From positions 62,001-126,000 of the forward strand of contig NZ_JAUYHK010000014.1 of assembly GCF_030690045.1 (NCBI RefSeq): DNA of 64,000 nt, read 5' to 3'. The notes beneath the pieces were generated by a model, which was not told the origin of the DNA, did not search any database, and worked only from the letters and a program-made list of their open reading frames with translations. Source of the DNA: Thalassospira sp. Lineage in GTDB: Bacteria > Pseudomonadota > Alphaproteobacteria > Rhodospirillales > Thalassospiraceae. This document shows positions 1 through 8,801 of the stretch, in pieces. Each line of letters opens with the position of its first letter. Positions within the stretch are counted from its first letter, which is position 1. The position numbers and the translations under genes are program-made.

Positions 1-1408
1 CATTCGCCTTTGTGCGTATCATCCGGTGCAATTCGTCGAAAATTTCCGTGCTGCCGTGGATCGGTCGCAGATCAAACCAGACCGAACACAGCATCAGGGC
101 CTTGGGTTCAGGCTGTTCGATCCATTTGTTGAAATATTGCTGCCAGACCCGGACCGGTTGGCGCCATTCATCTGTTTTCGCCATCATGTCGCCGGGGCAA
201 TAGACATAGCCCGCGACATTCAATCCGTCGCAGACATAATCGGCCATCGCCTTGAAATAATCGCCGTGTTTTGCGGCGTCATAAGCATCGTCAAGGATCA
301 GGCAATTATCCTGATCGGACAGGGCGGTTTGTTCCTGTCGGCCTTGCGATCCCCCGGCCAGCCAGACATAGGGCACGGGCGGCGGGCCGAATTTTTCCTC
401 GGCCAGCATTAAAAGACGGGCGGTGGTCGAATCCGACAGGGTGGTGACGATATGCCCGGCATTTTGCGATGTCGCCCCGGCCTCGATCAGATGGCTGAGC
501 AATTCCGGCACCTGGGCGATGACTTCGGCCATGCCTTCGGCTGTGTCGCGTTTACTGATATTCCCGGCCATATAGACCGCCGACAAGGATTGCCGGGCCA
601 GAAGATTGGTGGTGGTGACAACGCCAACCGGCTTGCCATCGTCAAGGACGGGCAAATGGCGGATATTGTGCCGCGTCATTGTCAGCAAGGCGTCAAAGGC
701 ATAGGCATCGGGGCGGATGCTGATCGGGTTGGCGGTCATGATGTTTGAGACCGGTTCGTTCAGATCGCGGCCCAGGGCGACCACCCGGTTGCGCAAATCG
801 CGGTCGGTTATGATGCCGACAATTTTTTCGCCTGCCATCAGCAACAGGCACGATACCCGTTCCGAACTCATACGCTGTCCGGCCTCGCGGATGGTGGCGG
901 TGGCCTCCAGACTGACAACAGCGCGGGCAATCAGGTCGGAGACCCGCAGGCTCATCAGTTTTAACTGGTCATCATCGCGTTCTTCGATCAGTTGCATGCC
1001 GCCGCGCAGGCGCGCCCCGCCCATCAGTTCAAAGAAATAGGAAAATTGCGGATATTGCCCGGCCAGCGCATGGAAATCCTGTTCCGGCAATTGATAGACC
1101 AGACAATCCTCGATCGCGGTGATGCGGTTGGCGGCCTTGCCGCCCCGGAACATGGCACGCACACCAAAACATTCGCCTTCGGACAGCCGGGCCAGCAAAT
1201 TGCCGGACGGGTCGCGGGTTTCGACCGCGCCGCTGCGGATGATATGCAGGTGAAGACAGGTCTGTTCAACATCGAGAATGACCGAACCCTTGCGGAAATA
1301 GCGCGCCGTCAGGCGCGATGGTAAATCGGCAAGTGCACCATCGGGTAACAGACCAAACGGGTGATGGCGCTTGAGAAAATCACGGATGTCACTCAGTTCC
1401 AGTGTCAT
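1..1408 (-). CDS. Cyclic-nucleotide-binding / CBS / DUF294 nucleotidyltransferase-like protein (3' end off the window)
   Basis: About 469 residues are visible from an ATG at 1408 and the frame is still open at base 1, so the C-terminus is missing. Domain order seen: a cNMP-binding (CAP effector-like) domain at about residues 15-125, a pair of CBS domains at about 150-280, then a DUF294 putative nucleotidyltransferase with the GGSQGRQEQT...SDQDN motif near residue 350. Family knowledge: proteins of this architecture sit next to DUF4212-type sodium:solute symporters and are presumed to sense nucleotides and control uptake or metabolism of the substrate; the GlnD-like fold suggests nucleotidyl transfer to a partner but none is proven. 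It lies downstream of the symporter on the same strand, separated by an intrinsic terminator. Confidence 0.88.
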   Translation of the reverse strand, partial: MTLELSDIRDFLKRHHPFGLLPDGALADLPSRLTARYFRKGSVILDVEQTCLHLHIIRSGAVETRDPSGNLLARLSEGECFGVRAMFRGGKAANRITAIEDCLVYQLPEQDFHALAGQYPQFSYFFELMGGARLRGGMQLIEERDDDQLKLMSLRVSDLIARAVVSLEATATIREAGQRMSSERVSCLLLMAGEKIVGIITDRDLRNRVVALGRDLNEPVSNIMTANPISIRPDAYAFDALLTMTRHNIRHLPVLDDGKPVGVVTTTNLLARQSLSAVYMAGNISKRDTAEGMAEVIAQVPELLSHLIEAGATSQNAGHIVTTLSDSTTARLLMLAEEKFGPPPVPYVWLAGGSQGRQEQTALSDQDNCLILDDAYDAAKHGDYFKAMADYVCDGLNVAGYVYCPGDMMAKTDEWRQPVRVWQQYFNKWIEQPEPKALMLCSVWFDLRPIHGSTEIFDELHRMIRTKAN

Positions 1409-1480
1409 GTCTTGCCTCGCAAAAGGGGCCGGAGGTTGGCGGTGCCATAATGCACCCTGTTATCATTCCGAAAAGAAAAT

Positions 1481-1508
1481 GGCCCCCAGAACAAACGTCC
1501 CGGGGGCC
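1481..1508 (-). terminator. Intrinsic terminator between the symporter and DUF294 genes
   Basis: On the minus strand GGCCCCC and GGGGGCC pair as a GC-rich stem followed by ATTTTCTTTT. It lies just after the symporter stop (1542) and before the DUF294 start (1408), so it may lower expression of the last gene of the operon. Confidence 0.6.
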
Positions 1509-1541
1509 AGCAACAGGTTTCAGGCAAACCGGTTGACCGGA

Positions 1542-3308
1542 TTAATGGTCAACGGCTGCTCCGGCCCCTTGCGGGATACGGATATTTTCGACCATTTCCT
1601 GAATATGTGCAGGCGGTTCGGCGGTGACTTTTGACACCCCGAAAGCAACAGCAAAGTTCAGGAGCATACCGACCACGCCGATACCTTCCGGCGAGATGCC
1701 GAGGAACCAGTTGGCGGGGACGTTTTCAATCAGCACAGGGATAAAGATACCCTTGTACGCCATGATATAGCCCATGGTGAAGACCAGACCGACCAGCATC
1801 CCGGCAATCGCGCCTTCGCGGTTCACCTTCTTGGAGAAGATGCCCATCATAATAACCGGGAACAGGGATGCAGCCGCGAGACCAAAGGCGAAGGCAACCA
1901 CCTGCGCCACAAAGCCCGGAGGATTATATCCCAGATAACCGGCGATCAGGATGGCAACCGCCGCTGCTGCACGTCCGGCCAGCAATTCCTGTTTCTCGGT
2001 CATGTCCGGGGTGAAGGTCCCCTTGAGAAGGTCATGTGAGATACTGGACGAAATCACCAGCAACAGACCCGCTGCCGTTGACAGTGCGGCGGCAATCCCG
2101 CCTGCTGCCACCAGGGCAATCACCCAGTTCGGCAATTGGGCGATTTCCGGGTTGGCCAGAACCATGATGTCGTTGTCAACGCGCAGTTCGTTGCCAGCCC
2201 AGCCATATTGGGCAGCCTGTGCAGCGAAATTGGCATTGGCATCGTTATAGTACTGGATACGACCATCGCCGTTTTTGTCGGTAAAGGTCAGAAGACCGGT
2301 GGTTTCCCAACGGCCAAACCAGTCCGGACGATCTTCATAGGCAAGGTTGCCTTCAGGATCGCCAACCGCACCGATCTGGATGGTTTCGGTCAGGTTCAGA
2401 CGGGCCATCGCGCCGACAGCCGGTGCGGTGGTGTAAAGCAGGGCGATAAAGACCAGCGCCCAGCCAGCAGACGAACGAGCGTCGCGGACTTTCGGCACGG
2501 TGAAGAAACGGACGATCACATGCGGCAGACCGGCCGTACCCACCATCAGGGCCAAGGTAATGCAGAAAATGTCGATGGTGGTTTTGTTTGATGTGGTATA
2601 GGCGAGGAAGCCCAGTTCGGTCACGACCTGATCAAGACGATCCAGCATGAAGTCGCCGGTGCCCGTTACCGTCGAGCCAAAGGCCAACTGCGGAATCGGA
2701 TTGCCGGTCAACTGGAAGGCAATGAAGATTGCCGGAACAGTGTAGGCAATGATCAGCACGCAATATTGTGCGACCTGGGTATAGGTAATGCCCTTCATAC
2801 CGCCAAGAACGGCATAGATGAAGACGATGCTCATACCGACAGCAAGGCCGGTGAGGATTTCGACTTCGAGGAAGCGCGAAAACACGATACCAACGCCACG
2901 CATCTGGCCCGCCACATAGGTGAACGAGATGAAGATGAGGCAAATCACCGCAACGATACGGGCTGTTTTGGAATAGAAACGGTCGCCGATAAATTCAGGT
3001 ACGGTGAATTTGCCATATTTGCGCAAATACGGTGCCAGCAACATCGCCAGCAGGCAGTAACCACCGGTCCAGCCCATCAGGTAAACCGAACCGCCATAGC
3101 CCAAAAAGGCAATCAGGCCGGCCATCGAAATAAAGGATGCGGCAGACATCCAGTCTGCGGCGGTCGCCATACCATTGACGACAGGATTGACACCTTTACC
3201 TGCGACATAAAATTCGCCGGTGGTGCTTGCGCGTGACCAGATAGCAATCGCGATATACAGCGCGAAGCTAAGGCCGACGACGATATAGGTTAGTGTCTTG
3301 AGATCCAT
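1542..3308 (-). CDS. Sodium:solute symporter family protein (VC_2705/ActP-like)
   Basis: A 588-residue polytopic membrane protein of the SSS family, closest in style to the acetate/cation symporters of the VC_2705 subfamily, which work with a small DUF4212 partner. Visible features are the N-terminal helix, the GKGVNPVVNGMATAADWMSA stretch around residues 37-56 typical of SSS proteins, and about 13 hydrophobic segments. A long hydrophilic loop at about residues 305-385 contains DKNGDGRIQYYN (344-355), which resembles a calcium-binding loop. ATG at 3308, with GGGGA upstream. It follows the DUF4212 gene by 39 bp, so the two are almost certainly co-transcribed. Likely substrate is a short carboxylate such as acetate, an inference from the family. 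Confidence 0.9.
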   Translation of the reverse strand: MDLKTLTYIVVGLSFALYIAIAIWSRASTTGEFYVAGKGVNPVVNGMATAADWMSAASFISMAGLIAFLGYGGSVYLMGWTGGYCLLAMLLAPYLRKYGKFTVPEFIGDRFYSKTARIVAVICLIFISFTYVAGQMRGVGIVFSRFLEVEILTGLAVGMSIVFIYAVLGGMKGITYTQVAQYCVLIIAYTVPAIFIAFQLTGNPIPQLAFGSTVTGTGDFMLDRLDQVVTELGFLAYTTSNKTTIDIFCITLALMVGTAGLPHVIVRFFTVPKVRDARSSAGWALVFIALLYTTAPAVGAMARLNLTETIQIGAVGDPEGNLAYEDRPDWFGRWETTGLLTFTDKNGDGRIQYYNDANANFAAQAAQYGWAGNELRVDNDIMVLANPEIAQLPNWVIALVAAGGIAAALSTAAGLLLVISSSISHDLLKGTFTPDMTEKQELLAGRAAAAVAILIAGYLGYNPPGFVAQVVAFAFGLAAASLFPVIMMGIFSKKVNREGAIAGMLVGLVFTMGYIMAYKGIFIPVLIENVPANWFLGISPEGIGVVGMLLNFAVAFGVSKVTAEPPAHIQEMVENIRIPQGAGAAVDH

Positions 3309-3347
3309 CTTGTCTGTCTCCCCGGATCTAGAAAATGAACGACGTTA

Positions 3348-3605
3348 TCAATCGTCTTCGCGAACGCCGAATTCCCGATCCAGCTTGTTCATGTTGGCGA
3401 CATAAACAAAGATCAGTGCCACAAACACATAGATGGATCCCTGCTGGGCAAACCAGAAACCAAGTTGAAAGCCCGCAATTGTGATATTGTTCATCGCATC
3501 GACGAACAAGATACCGAAGCCGTAAGAAACGACAAACCAGATGATCAAAGAGATCGTCACCAGCCTGAGATTGCGTTTCCAGTAGGCTGCGCCGGATTTA
3601 TCCAT
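3348..3605 (-). CDS. DUF4212 small membrane subunit of sodium:solute symporter
   Basis: An 85-residue protein with two hydrophobic helices at about residues 15-38 and 45-68 and the W-[KR]-RNLRL start typical of DUF4212. Family knowledge: genes of this type always precede a VC_2705-type symporter and their products are treated as its small subunit. The start at 3605 is supported by a strong AAGGAG seven bases upstream. First gene of the symporter operon; its promoter must lie in the 327-bp gap to its right. Confidence 0.9.
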   Translation of the reverse strand: MDKSGAAYWKRNLRLVTISLIIWFVVSYGFGILFVDAMNNITIAGFQLGFWFAQQGSIYVFVALIFVYVANMNKLDREFGVREDD

Positions 3606-3932
3606 AGCGCGTCTCCTTCCTAGATATGAAAACTTCCCCCGCCAGATTGTTGTTGTTTGGGTCTTTTGATATCTGGCGATTACATAAATGGATCGACAAC
3701 CTGTCCATCGACGGTTGTTTCACCTTACTTGCTCACTAACAGCTTTTGGCGCGTGCCAGAAGATAATCATTAGTCGTATTGGCAAGTGGAAAAAATGGGA
3801 TAACGCGCTGGAATGTCTTGCAAAAGCGCCGTTTCCTGCGGGATGCGCGGTTGCGAGTTTCTATCAGTAAATTTTCCAAAAGGGGCTGATTTTGCCCGAT
3901 TTTCCGGTTTTTGAGAGCATTTCAGGGGGATT
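3606..3932. other. Non-coding gap between the DUF4212 gene and the diguanylate cyclase gene
   Basis: 327 bases with no convincing gene. It must hold the minus-strand promoter of the symporter operon and the 3' end of the cyclase transcript. A weak hairpin (GGGC-7 nt-GCCC, 3883-3897, followed on the minus strand by CTTTT) could end the cyclase transcript. I see no clear sigma-70 boxes. Confidence 0.5.
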
Positions 3933-4964
3933 TCAGGCGATATCGGGTGCCGCGTCGGCCATTTTTCGCATCTGGGTCCATGAAAAATGACAGCAGCGAC
4001 CATTGCCCTTGGCATGATAAAGGGCGGCATCGGCCTTGGACAACAGGGTCTGTATGCTGTCGCCATCGGTCGGGCAACAGGCAATGCCGATGCTGGCCCC
4101 CAGTCGTACGACCGGGTGATCGTGCCGTTCCAGCGGTTCATTCAGGGCGGCCAGAATTTTGGCGGCAATGGCGTCGGCATCGTTCGGCCCGGCAAGGTCT
4201 TCGGTAATGACGGCAAATTCATCGCCGCCATATCGTGCGACCAGATCGCTGTCGCGCAGGGTATCGCACAGATGCCGCGCGACACTGGCCAGAACGGCAT
4301 CGCCGACAATATGACCATATTGGTCATTCACCGTTTTATAACCATCCAGATCGACCAGCAGCAAGCCGAATGTCCGCCCCGAACGCCGGGCGCGTTTGAA
4401 CGCACTTTCAAGTGAAACGTAAAAATGGTTGCGGTTGGCAATGCCGGTGACCGGATCGGTCAGGGCCATCGAGCGCACGGCCTGTTCGGCCTGAAACCGG
4501 GCGGTCAGATCCAGCGCCATGCCGATCAGGCCGTTTGGGTCGCCATTGCGGCCCGTGAGGCGCGATTTGCCAAACATGACAAACTGTTCGGTGCCATCGG
4601 CCATGCTGAGGCTGGCTTCGTAGGTCACATTGCCGCCATTTTGCAAAATGGTGCGATCCGTATCGCGGGCTTTTTCACATAAAGACGGGTCGCTGATCAG
4701 GTCTTCGATGGTGCGGCCGAGAATTTCGGTCGGTGCCTTGTCGAGCAACAGCGAAAAGGCTGTGTTGAAACCGACAAATTGCCCGATATGATTTTTGACA
4801 TAAACGGGCAGGCCAATTGCCCGCAGGGCATCCTGTGCCATATCGGCAGACAGATTGCCATGAAACTGATGGTCGTCGGATTCCGGCCAATATTTAACCT
4901 CCATCGTCGGCGATGTGCCGATATGGTGGACAGGAAAAGTCTTTTTTTCGGATTTGAGCGTCAT
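3933..4964 (-). CDS. PAS-GGDEF diguanylate cyclase
   Basis: A 343-residue cytoplasmic protein without membrane segments. A PAS domain spans about residues 40-155, followed by a GGDEF domain (about 165-330) with an intact GGDEF active site at 246-250 and an RDSD inhibitory I-site at 237-240, exactly five residues upstream. This predicts an active, product-inhibited cyclase that makes c-di-GMP from two GTP, controlled by whatever the PAS domain senses. The ATG at 4964 has only a weak Shine-Dalgarno sequence. It is divergent from ettA and appears monocistronic. A degenerate EAL-like protein is encoded at 36647-37897, but there is no sign that the two are linked. Confidence 0.92.
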   Translation of the reverse strand: MTLKSEKKTFPVHHIGTSPTMEVKYWPESDDHQFHGNLSADMAQDALRAIGLPVYVKNHIGQFVGFNTAFSLLLDKAPTEILGRTIEDLISDPSLCEKARDTDRTILQNGGNVTYEASLSMADGTEQFVMFGKSRLTGRNGDPNGLIGMALDLTARFQAEQAVRSMALTDPVTGIANRNHFYVSLESAFKRARRSGRTFGLLLVDLDGYKTVNDQYGHIVGDAVLASVARHLCDTLRDSDLVARYGGDEFAVITEDLAGPNDADAIAAKILAALNEPLERHDHPVVRLGASIGIACCPTDGDSIQTLLSKADAALYHAKGNGRCCHFSWTQMRKMADAAPDIA

Positions 4965-5239
4965 CTGCCGACATGTTCCGAAATGTTCTGAAATGAATTA
5001 TTAACCTTTCGCGAGAGTGCCTTGTGCGTGTCTGGCGGGCAAGAGGATAATCGGTGGGGTGGTGATATTTTTGGTTTGGCATCCGTTGGGATAGTATCGG
5101 GTCGCCAGTGGTTCAGGCAGGCTGTACACAGCCATGCTGTCTTTGCCGTTGTTTGTCGGGGGCGCCTCGGTTACAAACGGGCAACCGCATATGCGCCCCG
5201 GATCATCGGGGCCAATCATCACTTCGGATGGGGAATTTA

Positions 5240-6922
5240 ATGGCATCCTACCAGTATATTTACGTCATGAAGGACCTGACCAAGGTTCTGCAAGGCGGTC
5301 GCGAATTGTTCAAGGGCATCACGCTGTCCTTTTTACCGGGTGTGAAGATCGGTGTTCTGGGGAACAACGGCGCGGGTAAATCGACCCTGCTGAAAATCAT
5401 GGCCGGGATCGAAAAGGAATATGGCGGCGAAGCCTGGCCGGCCGAAGGTGTCCGGGTGGGGTATCTGGAACAGGAACCGCATCTTGACCCGGCCAAGGAT
5501 GTTCTGGGCAATGTCATGGAAGGTTGCGGTTCGGTTGTGGACGATCTGGCGCGTTTTAACGAGATCAGTGCGCGCTTTGCCGAACCGATGACCGACGATG
5601 AAATGAATGACCTGTTGGCCGAACAGGGCGAATTGCAGGAACGTATTGACGCCGCCAATGGTTGGGATCTGGAACGCACCCTTGAAATCGCCATGGATGC
5701 GCTTCGCTGCCCGCCCAAGGATTCGGATGTGACCAAACTGTCGGGCGGGGAACGCCGCCGGGTTGCCTTGTGCCGCCTGTTGCTGTCGAAACCCGATATG
5801 CTGCTGCTTGACGAACCGACCAACCATCTGGATGCGGAATCGGTGGCATGGCTGGAACGCCATCTGGAAGAATATGAAGGCACGGTTGTTCTGGTCACCC
5901 ATGACCGGTATTTCCTTGATAATGTGACCGGCTGGATTCTGGAACTGGATCGTGGACAGGGCATTCCGTACGAAGGCAATTATTCGTCGTGGCTGGAACA
6001 GAAACAGAAACGTTTGGCCCAGGAATCCCGTCAGGAAGGTAACCGCCAGAAACAGCTTGCCGAAGAACTGGACTGGATCCGGCAGAATCCCAAGGGCCGT
6101 CAGGCCAAAAGCAAGGCGCGTGTCCGGGCTTATGACGATCTGGTCGCTCAGGCCGCCAATGCGGTGCCCGATTCCACCAAAATCGTTATTCCGATTGCCG
6201 AACGCCTTGGGAACGAGGTGATCACCGCCGAAGGCCTGACCAAGGCGTTCGATGACAAATTGCTGTTTGATGATTTGCATTTCCGCTTGCCGCCGGGCGG
6301 GATTGTCGGGGTGATCGGCCCGAACGGGGCGGGTAAAACCACCCTGTTTAAAATGATCACCGGGCAGGACAAACCCGATTCCGGCACGTTGAAAATCGGC
6401 GAAACCGTCAAGCTGGGCTATGTCGATCAGTCGCGTGATGCCCTGGACCCGAACAAGACGGTCTGGCAGGAAATTTCCGATGGTCTGGACGAAATCGTTC
6501 TGGGTAAACGGGTGATGAATTCCCGTGCCTATGTGTCGCAATTCGCCTTCAAGGGGGCGGATCAGCAGAAAAAGGTCGGACAATTGTCCGGCGGGGAACG
6601 CAACCGTGTTCATCTTGCCAAGATGTTGCGGACCGGTGCGAATGTCCTGCTGCTTGACGAACCGACCAACGATCTGGATGTCGATACCCTGCGCGCCCTT
6701 GAAGAAGCGTTGCTGGAATTTGCCGGTTGTGCCGTGGTCATCTCGCACGATCGGTTCTTCCTTGACCGTATCGCGACCCATATTCTGGCCTATGAAGGCA
6801 ATTCGCATGTCGAATGGTTTGAGGGCAATTATCAGGAATACGAAGCCGATTACAAACGTCGGTTTGGTGATGCGGCCGACCGTCCGCACCGGATCAAATA
6901 CAAGCCGTTGACCCGCGGTTGA
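5240..6922 (+). CDS. ettA: Energy-dependent translational throttle protein EttA (ABC-F)
   Basis: A 560-residue soluble protein with two ABC ATPase domains. The first has Walker [10 protein letters not shown] at 41-49, signature LSGGE and Walker [12 protein letters not shown]; the second has [14 protein letters not shown] and [11 protein letters not shown]. It has no membrane domain, which marks the ABC-F class; length and the [10 protein letters not shown] start match EttA (about 555 residues). EttA binds the ribosomal E site and gates the first elongation step according to the ADP/ATP ratio. The frame is open further upstream to 5108, but the ATG at 5240 preceded by GGATGGGGA fits the family start. 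A strong terminator follows. Confidence 0.95.
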   Translation: MASYQYIYVMKDLTKVLQGGRELFKGITLSFLPGVKIGVLGNNGAGKSTLLKIMAGIEKEYGGEAWPAEGVRVGYLEQEPHLDPAKDVLGNVMEGCGSVVDDLARFNEISARFAEPMTDDEMNDLLAEQGELQERIDAANGWDLERTLEIAMDALRCPPKDSDVTKLSGGERRRVALCRLLLSKPDMLLLDEPTNHLDAESVAWLERHLEEYEGTVVLVTHDRYFLDNVTGWILELDRGQGIPYEGNYSSWLEQKQKRLAQESRQEGNRQKQLAEELDWIRQNPKGRQAKSKARVRAYDDLVAQAANAVPDSTKIVIPIAERLGNEVITAEGLTKAFDDKLLFDDLHFRLPPGGIVGVIGPNGAGKTTLFKMITGQDKPDSGTLKIGETVKLGYVDQSRDALDPNKTVWQEISDGLDEIVLGKRVMNSRAYVSQFAFKGADQQKKVGQLSGGERNRVHLAKMLRTGANVLLLDEPTNDLDVDTLRALEEALLEFAGCAVVISHDRFFLDRIATHILAYEGNSHVEWFEGNYQEYEADYKRRFGDAADRPHRIKYKPLTRG

Positions 6923-6930
6923 GTGACCAA

Positions 6931-6959
6931 AAGGCCGTCCCGGAAGGGGCGGCCTTTTT
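6931..6959 (+). terminator. Intrinsic terminator of ettA
   Basis: AAGGCCGTCCC-GGAA-GGGGCGGCC followed by TTTTT, nine bases after the ettA stop codon. Confidence 0.85.
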
Positions 6960-6983
6960 GCTGGTTTGGGGGCGGGATCATGC

Positions 6984-7014
6984 CATAAAAAAACCACCCG
7001 AAACCGGGTGGTTT
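6984..7014 (-). terminator. Intrinsic terminator of the mlaA-mlaC operon
   Basis: AAACCACCCG-AAAC-CGGGTGGTTT stem; read on the minus strand it ends in a run of seven Ts, 30 bases past the mlaC stop. It is convergent with the ettA terminator. Confidence 0.85.
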
Positions 7015-7044
7015 TAAAAAGGCCAAGACAGAAAGAAAACCGGA

Positions 7045-7698
7045 TTATTTCCCGATTTTCTGTTTCAGGGCATCGGTCAAGGCGCTGACGCGACCGCCAT
7101 TATTCTGAATGACCGAGGCAAATTCATCGCGCTGGGTGATGCCCATGCTAAGCCCCTCGACACTGATGTCGATGATGCGATATTCGCCGTCAAAATCGCG
7201 CAGGCGCCAACTGATATTGATCGGCGGGCCATCGGCGCGCAGAACTTGCGATGCGACAAAGGTGTCATTATTGTTGACGGTGGCATTGCCAACGACAAAT
7301 TGTTCGCCATTGAAATTGCGGAACTGATTAGCATAGGCCAGTGCCAGATAATCTTGCAACAAATCGGCAAAATCGGCCAGTTCGGCATCCGACAATTCGC
7401 GCCAGTACCGGCCCAGAACAAACCGTGCGACCATATCCATCTTGAAATGGTCATCCATCAGCGTCACAAAACGCTGACGGCGGGTGGTGTCGTCAATGTC
7501 GTTGCCGGTCAGTTCGGCAATCGCGCGTTCTCCCAGACCTCGGATGAAATCCGAAGGGGTCCCCTGGGTGGCGGCGATTTCCGTAACGGGTCGGTCAGCG
7601 GCAAGAACACCGGATGTGCTTCCCAGCCCGGCAATCGCCAAAATCGACATGGCGACAATCAATTTACCGGGTTTGAGAGGCGATAAAATCTGGATCAT
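7045..7698 (-). CDS. mlaC: Phospholipid-binding periplasmic protein MlaC (Ttg2D family)
   Basis: A 217-residue exported protein. The N-terminus carries a signal peptide with a hydrophobic core at about 13-30 and a likely cleavage after GVLA at 33. The body has the MlaC hallmarks (ATQGTPSDFIRGLGERAI, LGRYWRELS and the QFRNFNGEQF region). MlaC ferries phospholipids across the periplasm between the outer-membrane MlaA complex and the inner-membrane MlaFEDB transporter. The start overlaps the mlaA stop (ATGA), so the two are translationally coupled. No MlaF, MlaE or MlaD gene is in the window. Confidence 0.92.
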   Translation of the reverse strand: MIQILSPLKPGKLIVAMSILAIAGLGSTSGVLAADRPVTEIAATQGTPSDFIRGLGERAIAELTGNDIDDTTRRQRFVTLMDDHFKMDMVARFVLGRYWRELSDAELADFADLLQDYLALAYANQFRNFNGEQFVVGNATVNNNDTFVASQVLRADGPPINISWRLRDFDGEYRIIDISVEGLSMGITQRDEFASVIQNNGGRVSALTDALKQKIGK

Positions 7699-8483
7699 TG
7701 GGCTGCTGTTACTTCCTGAATATCATCGTCAAAATCGAACGATGCGCTTTCATCATAATCGGCAGCCATCACCGGTGCGCCATTGCGAATCATCGCATTG
7801 CGGTTCTGGCGATAAAGACTGCGCAGCGCAGCATAATAGTCAATGGATGTCCGTTCAAGTTCGGCAAGCTGGTCGGCGGCACGATAACGCGCATCAATTG
7901 CCCGCATACCTATGGCACCCCAACGCACGGCATTGGTGGTGTCGCTGTTTTCAGCCGCCCATGTTACCGGGTCCATGAAATAATCGGCAACGATGCCGGT
8001 GGTATCACGCAGATTCGACGGACCCAGCAACGGCAGCACGATATAAGGACCGGCACCAATGCCGTAATGCGCAAGGGTTTGACCGAAATCTTCCTTGCGG
8101 TACGGGATGCCAAAATCAGCCGCAAGGTCATAAAAACCAAGCAGACCCATGGTCGAATTCATAATAAAGCGTTGCATCGAATCGGCGGCCTGAACCGGGT
8201 CGCCCTGAAACAACGCATTGAAAGCATTCAGCGGTTCGCCAAGATTGCGGGTGAAACTGCGCACAGAGGTCTTCATTCCCTCGGGGGCAAGTTCGCCATA
8301 GGCCATGGCCGCCGGATACAGGATGACGAAATCGACAGCCTGATTGAAATGATGAACGACCCGGTTAACCGGTTCGATCGGATCAAAATCTGTCTGGTCC
8401 TGTGCGGGTTGCGTCGATGCGCAAGCGGTCAATACCGACAGGGCGGCCCCGATGGAAAGTGCCCGTATGTTTCGCAATTTCAT
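7695..8483 (-). CDS. mlaA: Outer-membrane lipid asymmetry lipoprotein MlaA (VacJ)
   Basis: A 262-residue lipoprotein: signal peptide with lipobox LTAC, acylated Cys at position 21, then the FDPIEPVNRVVHHFN motif and the GPY...LGPSNLRD motif characteristic of VacJ/MlaA. It sits in the outer membrane and removes mislocalised phospholipids from the outer leaflet, handing them to MlaC, which is encoded directly downstream. A TTG at 8495 would add four residues, but the ATG at 8483 gives a standard lipoprotein signal; neither has a strong ribosome binding site. The promoter lies in the gap that also carries the divergent methionine regulator. Confidence 0.92.
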   Translation of the reverse strand: MKLRNIRALSIGAALSVLTACASTQPAQDQTDFDPIEPVNRVVHHFNQAVDFVILYPAAMAYGELAPEGMKTSVRSFTRNLGEPLNAFNALFQGDPVQAADSMQRFIMNSTMGLLGFYDLAADFGIPYRKEDFGQTLAHYGIGAGPYIVLPLLGPSNLRDTTGIVADYFMDPVTWAAENSDTTNAVRWGAIGMRAIDARYRAADQLAELERTSIDYYAALRSLYRQNRNAMIRNGAPVMAADYDESASFDFDDDIQEVTAAQ

Positions 8484-8758
8484 TATTTTTGCCAATTACT
8501 TACAAAACAACCTAATGGTCCCCAAAACGACACGTCACCCCTGATGCGATCCGGATGGCGGGTTTGCCCGCCGGGATACGCAACGCAGCACGATGGTTCG
8601 TGAACGCCACCCTATACGTCTCGCTTGTTATTTGGGTAGCATAGGGTTCGTTTAAACACCAGCAGACAAAAAATTCTCATGTCATGTTGACGGAGCAGGT
8701 GTGACATTTTTGCACTGCTGGTCCGGGAATGTGGCGTGAAGAAATTTCTTGAATAAAC
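8484..8758. other. Divergent intergenic region between mlaA and the methionine regulator
   Basis: It contains a GGCGGG-TTTG-CCCGCC hairpin at 8557-8572 of unknown role and an AT-rich stretch toward the right end with a TTGAAT (8749-8754) that could serve as the -35 box of the regulator operon. No conserved gene is visible. Confidence 0.4.
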
Positions 8759-8774
8759 ATAAAGATATCTTTAT
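8759..8774. promoter_or_regulatory. 16-bp perfect palindrome, probable operator of the ArsR-type regulator
   Basis: ATAAAGATATCTTTAT is a perfect inverted repeat 27 bases before the regulator start. A possible -35 (TTGAAT, 8749-8754) and -10 (TTATAT, 8771-8776) with a 16-bp spacer bracket it, so a bound dimer would block RNA polymerase. Family knowledge: ArsR-type regulators of methionine/SAH metabolism (SahR-like) bind short AT-rich palindromes of this kind; assignment here is inference. Confidence 0.7.
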
Positions 8775-8801
8775 ATCTGCATGGGAAATCAGGAGGGCGA
8801 G

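Noticed and set aside
4965-5239. GCCCCG-GATCAT-CGGGGC hairpin (5195-5212) as a riboswitch or attenuator of ettA
   Set aside because: A single short stem with no T-run and no recognisable aptamer; too little to support a regulatory RNA.
5333-6997. Long minus-strand open frame opposite ettA
   Set aside because: It is the mirror of a highly conserved ABC-F gene in GC-rich DNA; the translation resembles no protein and has no start signal.
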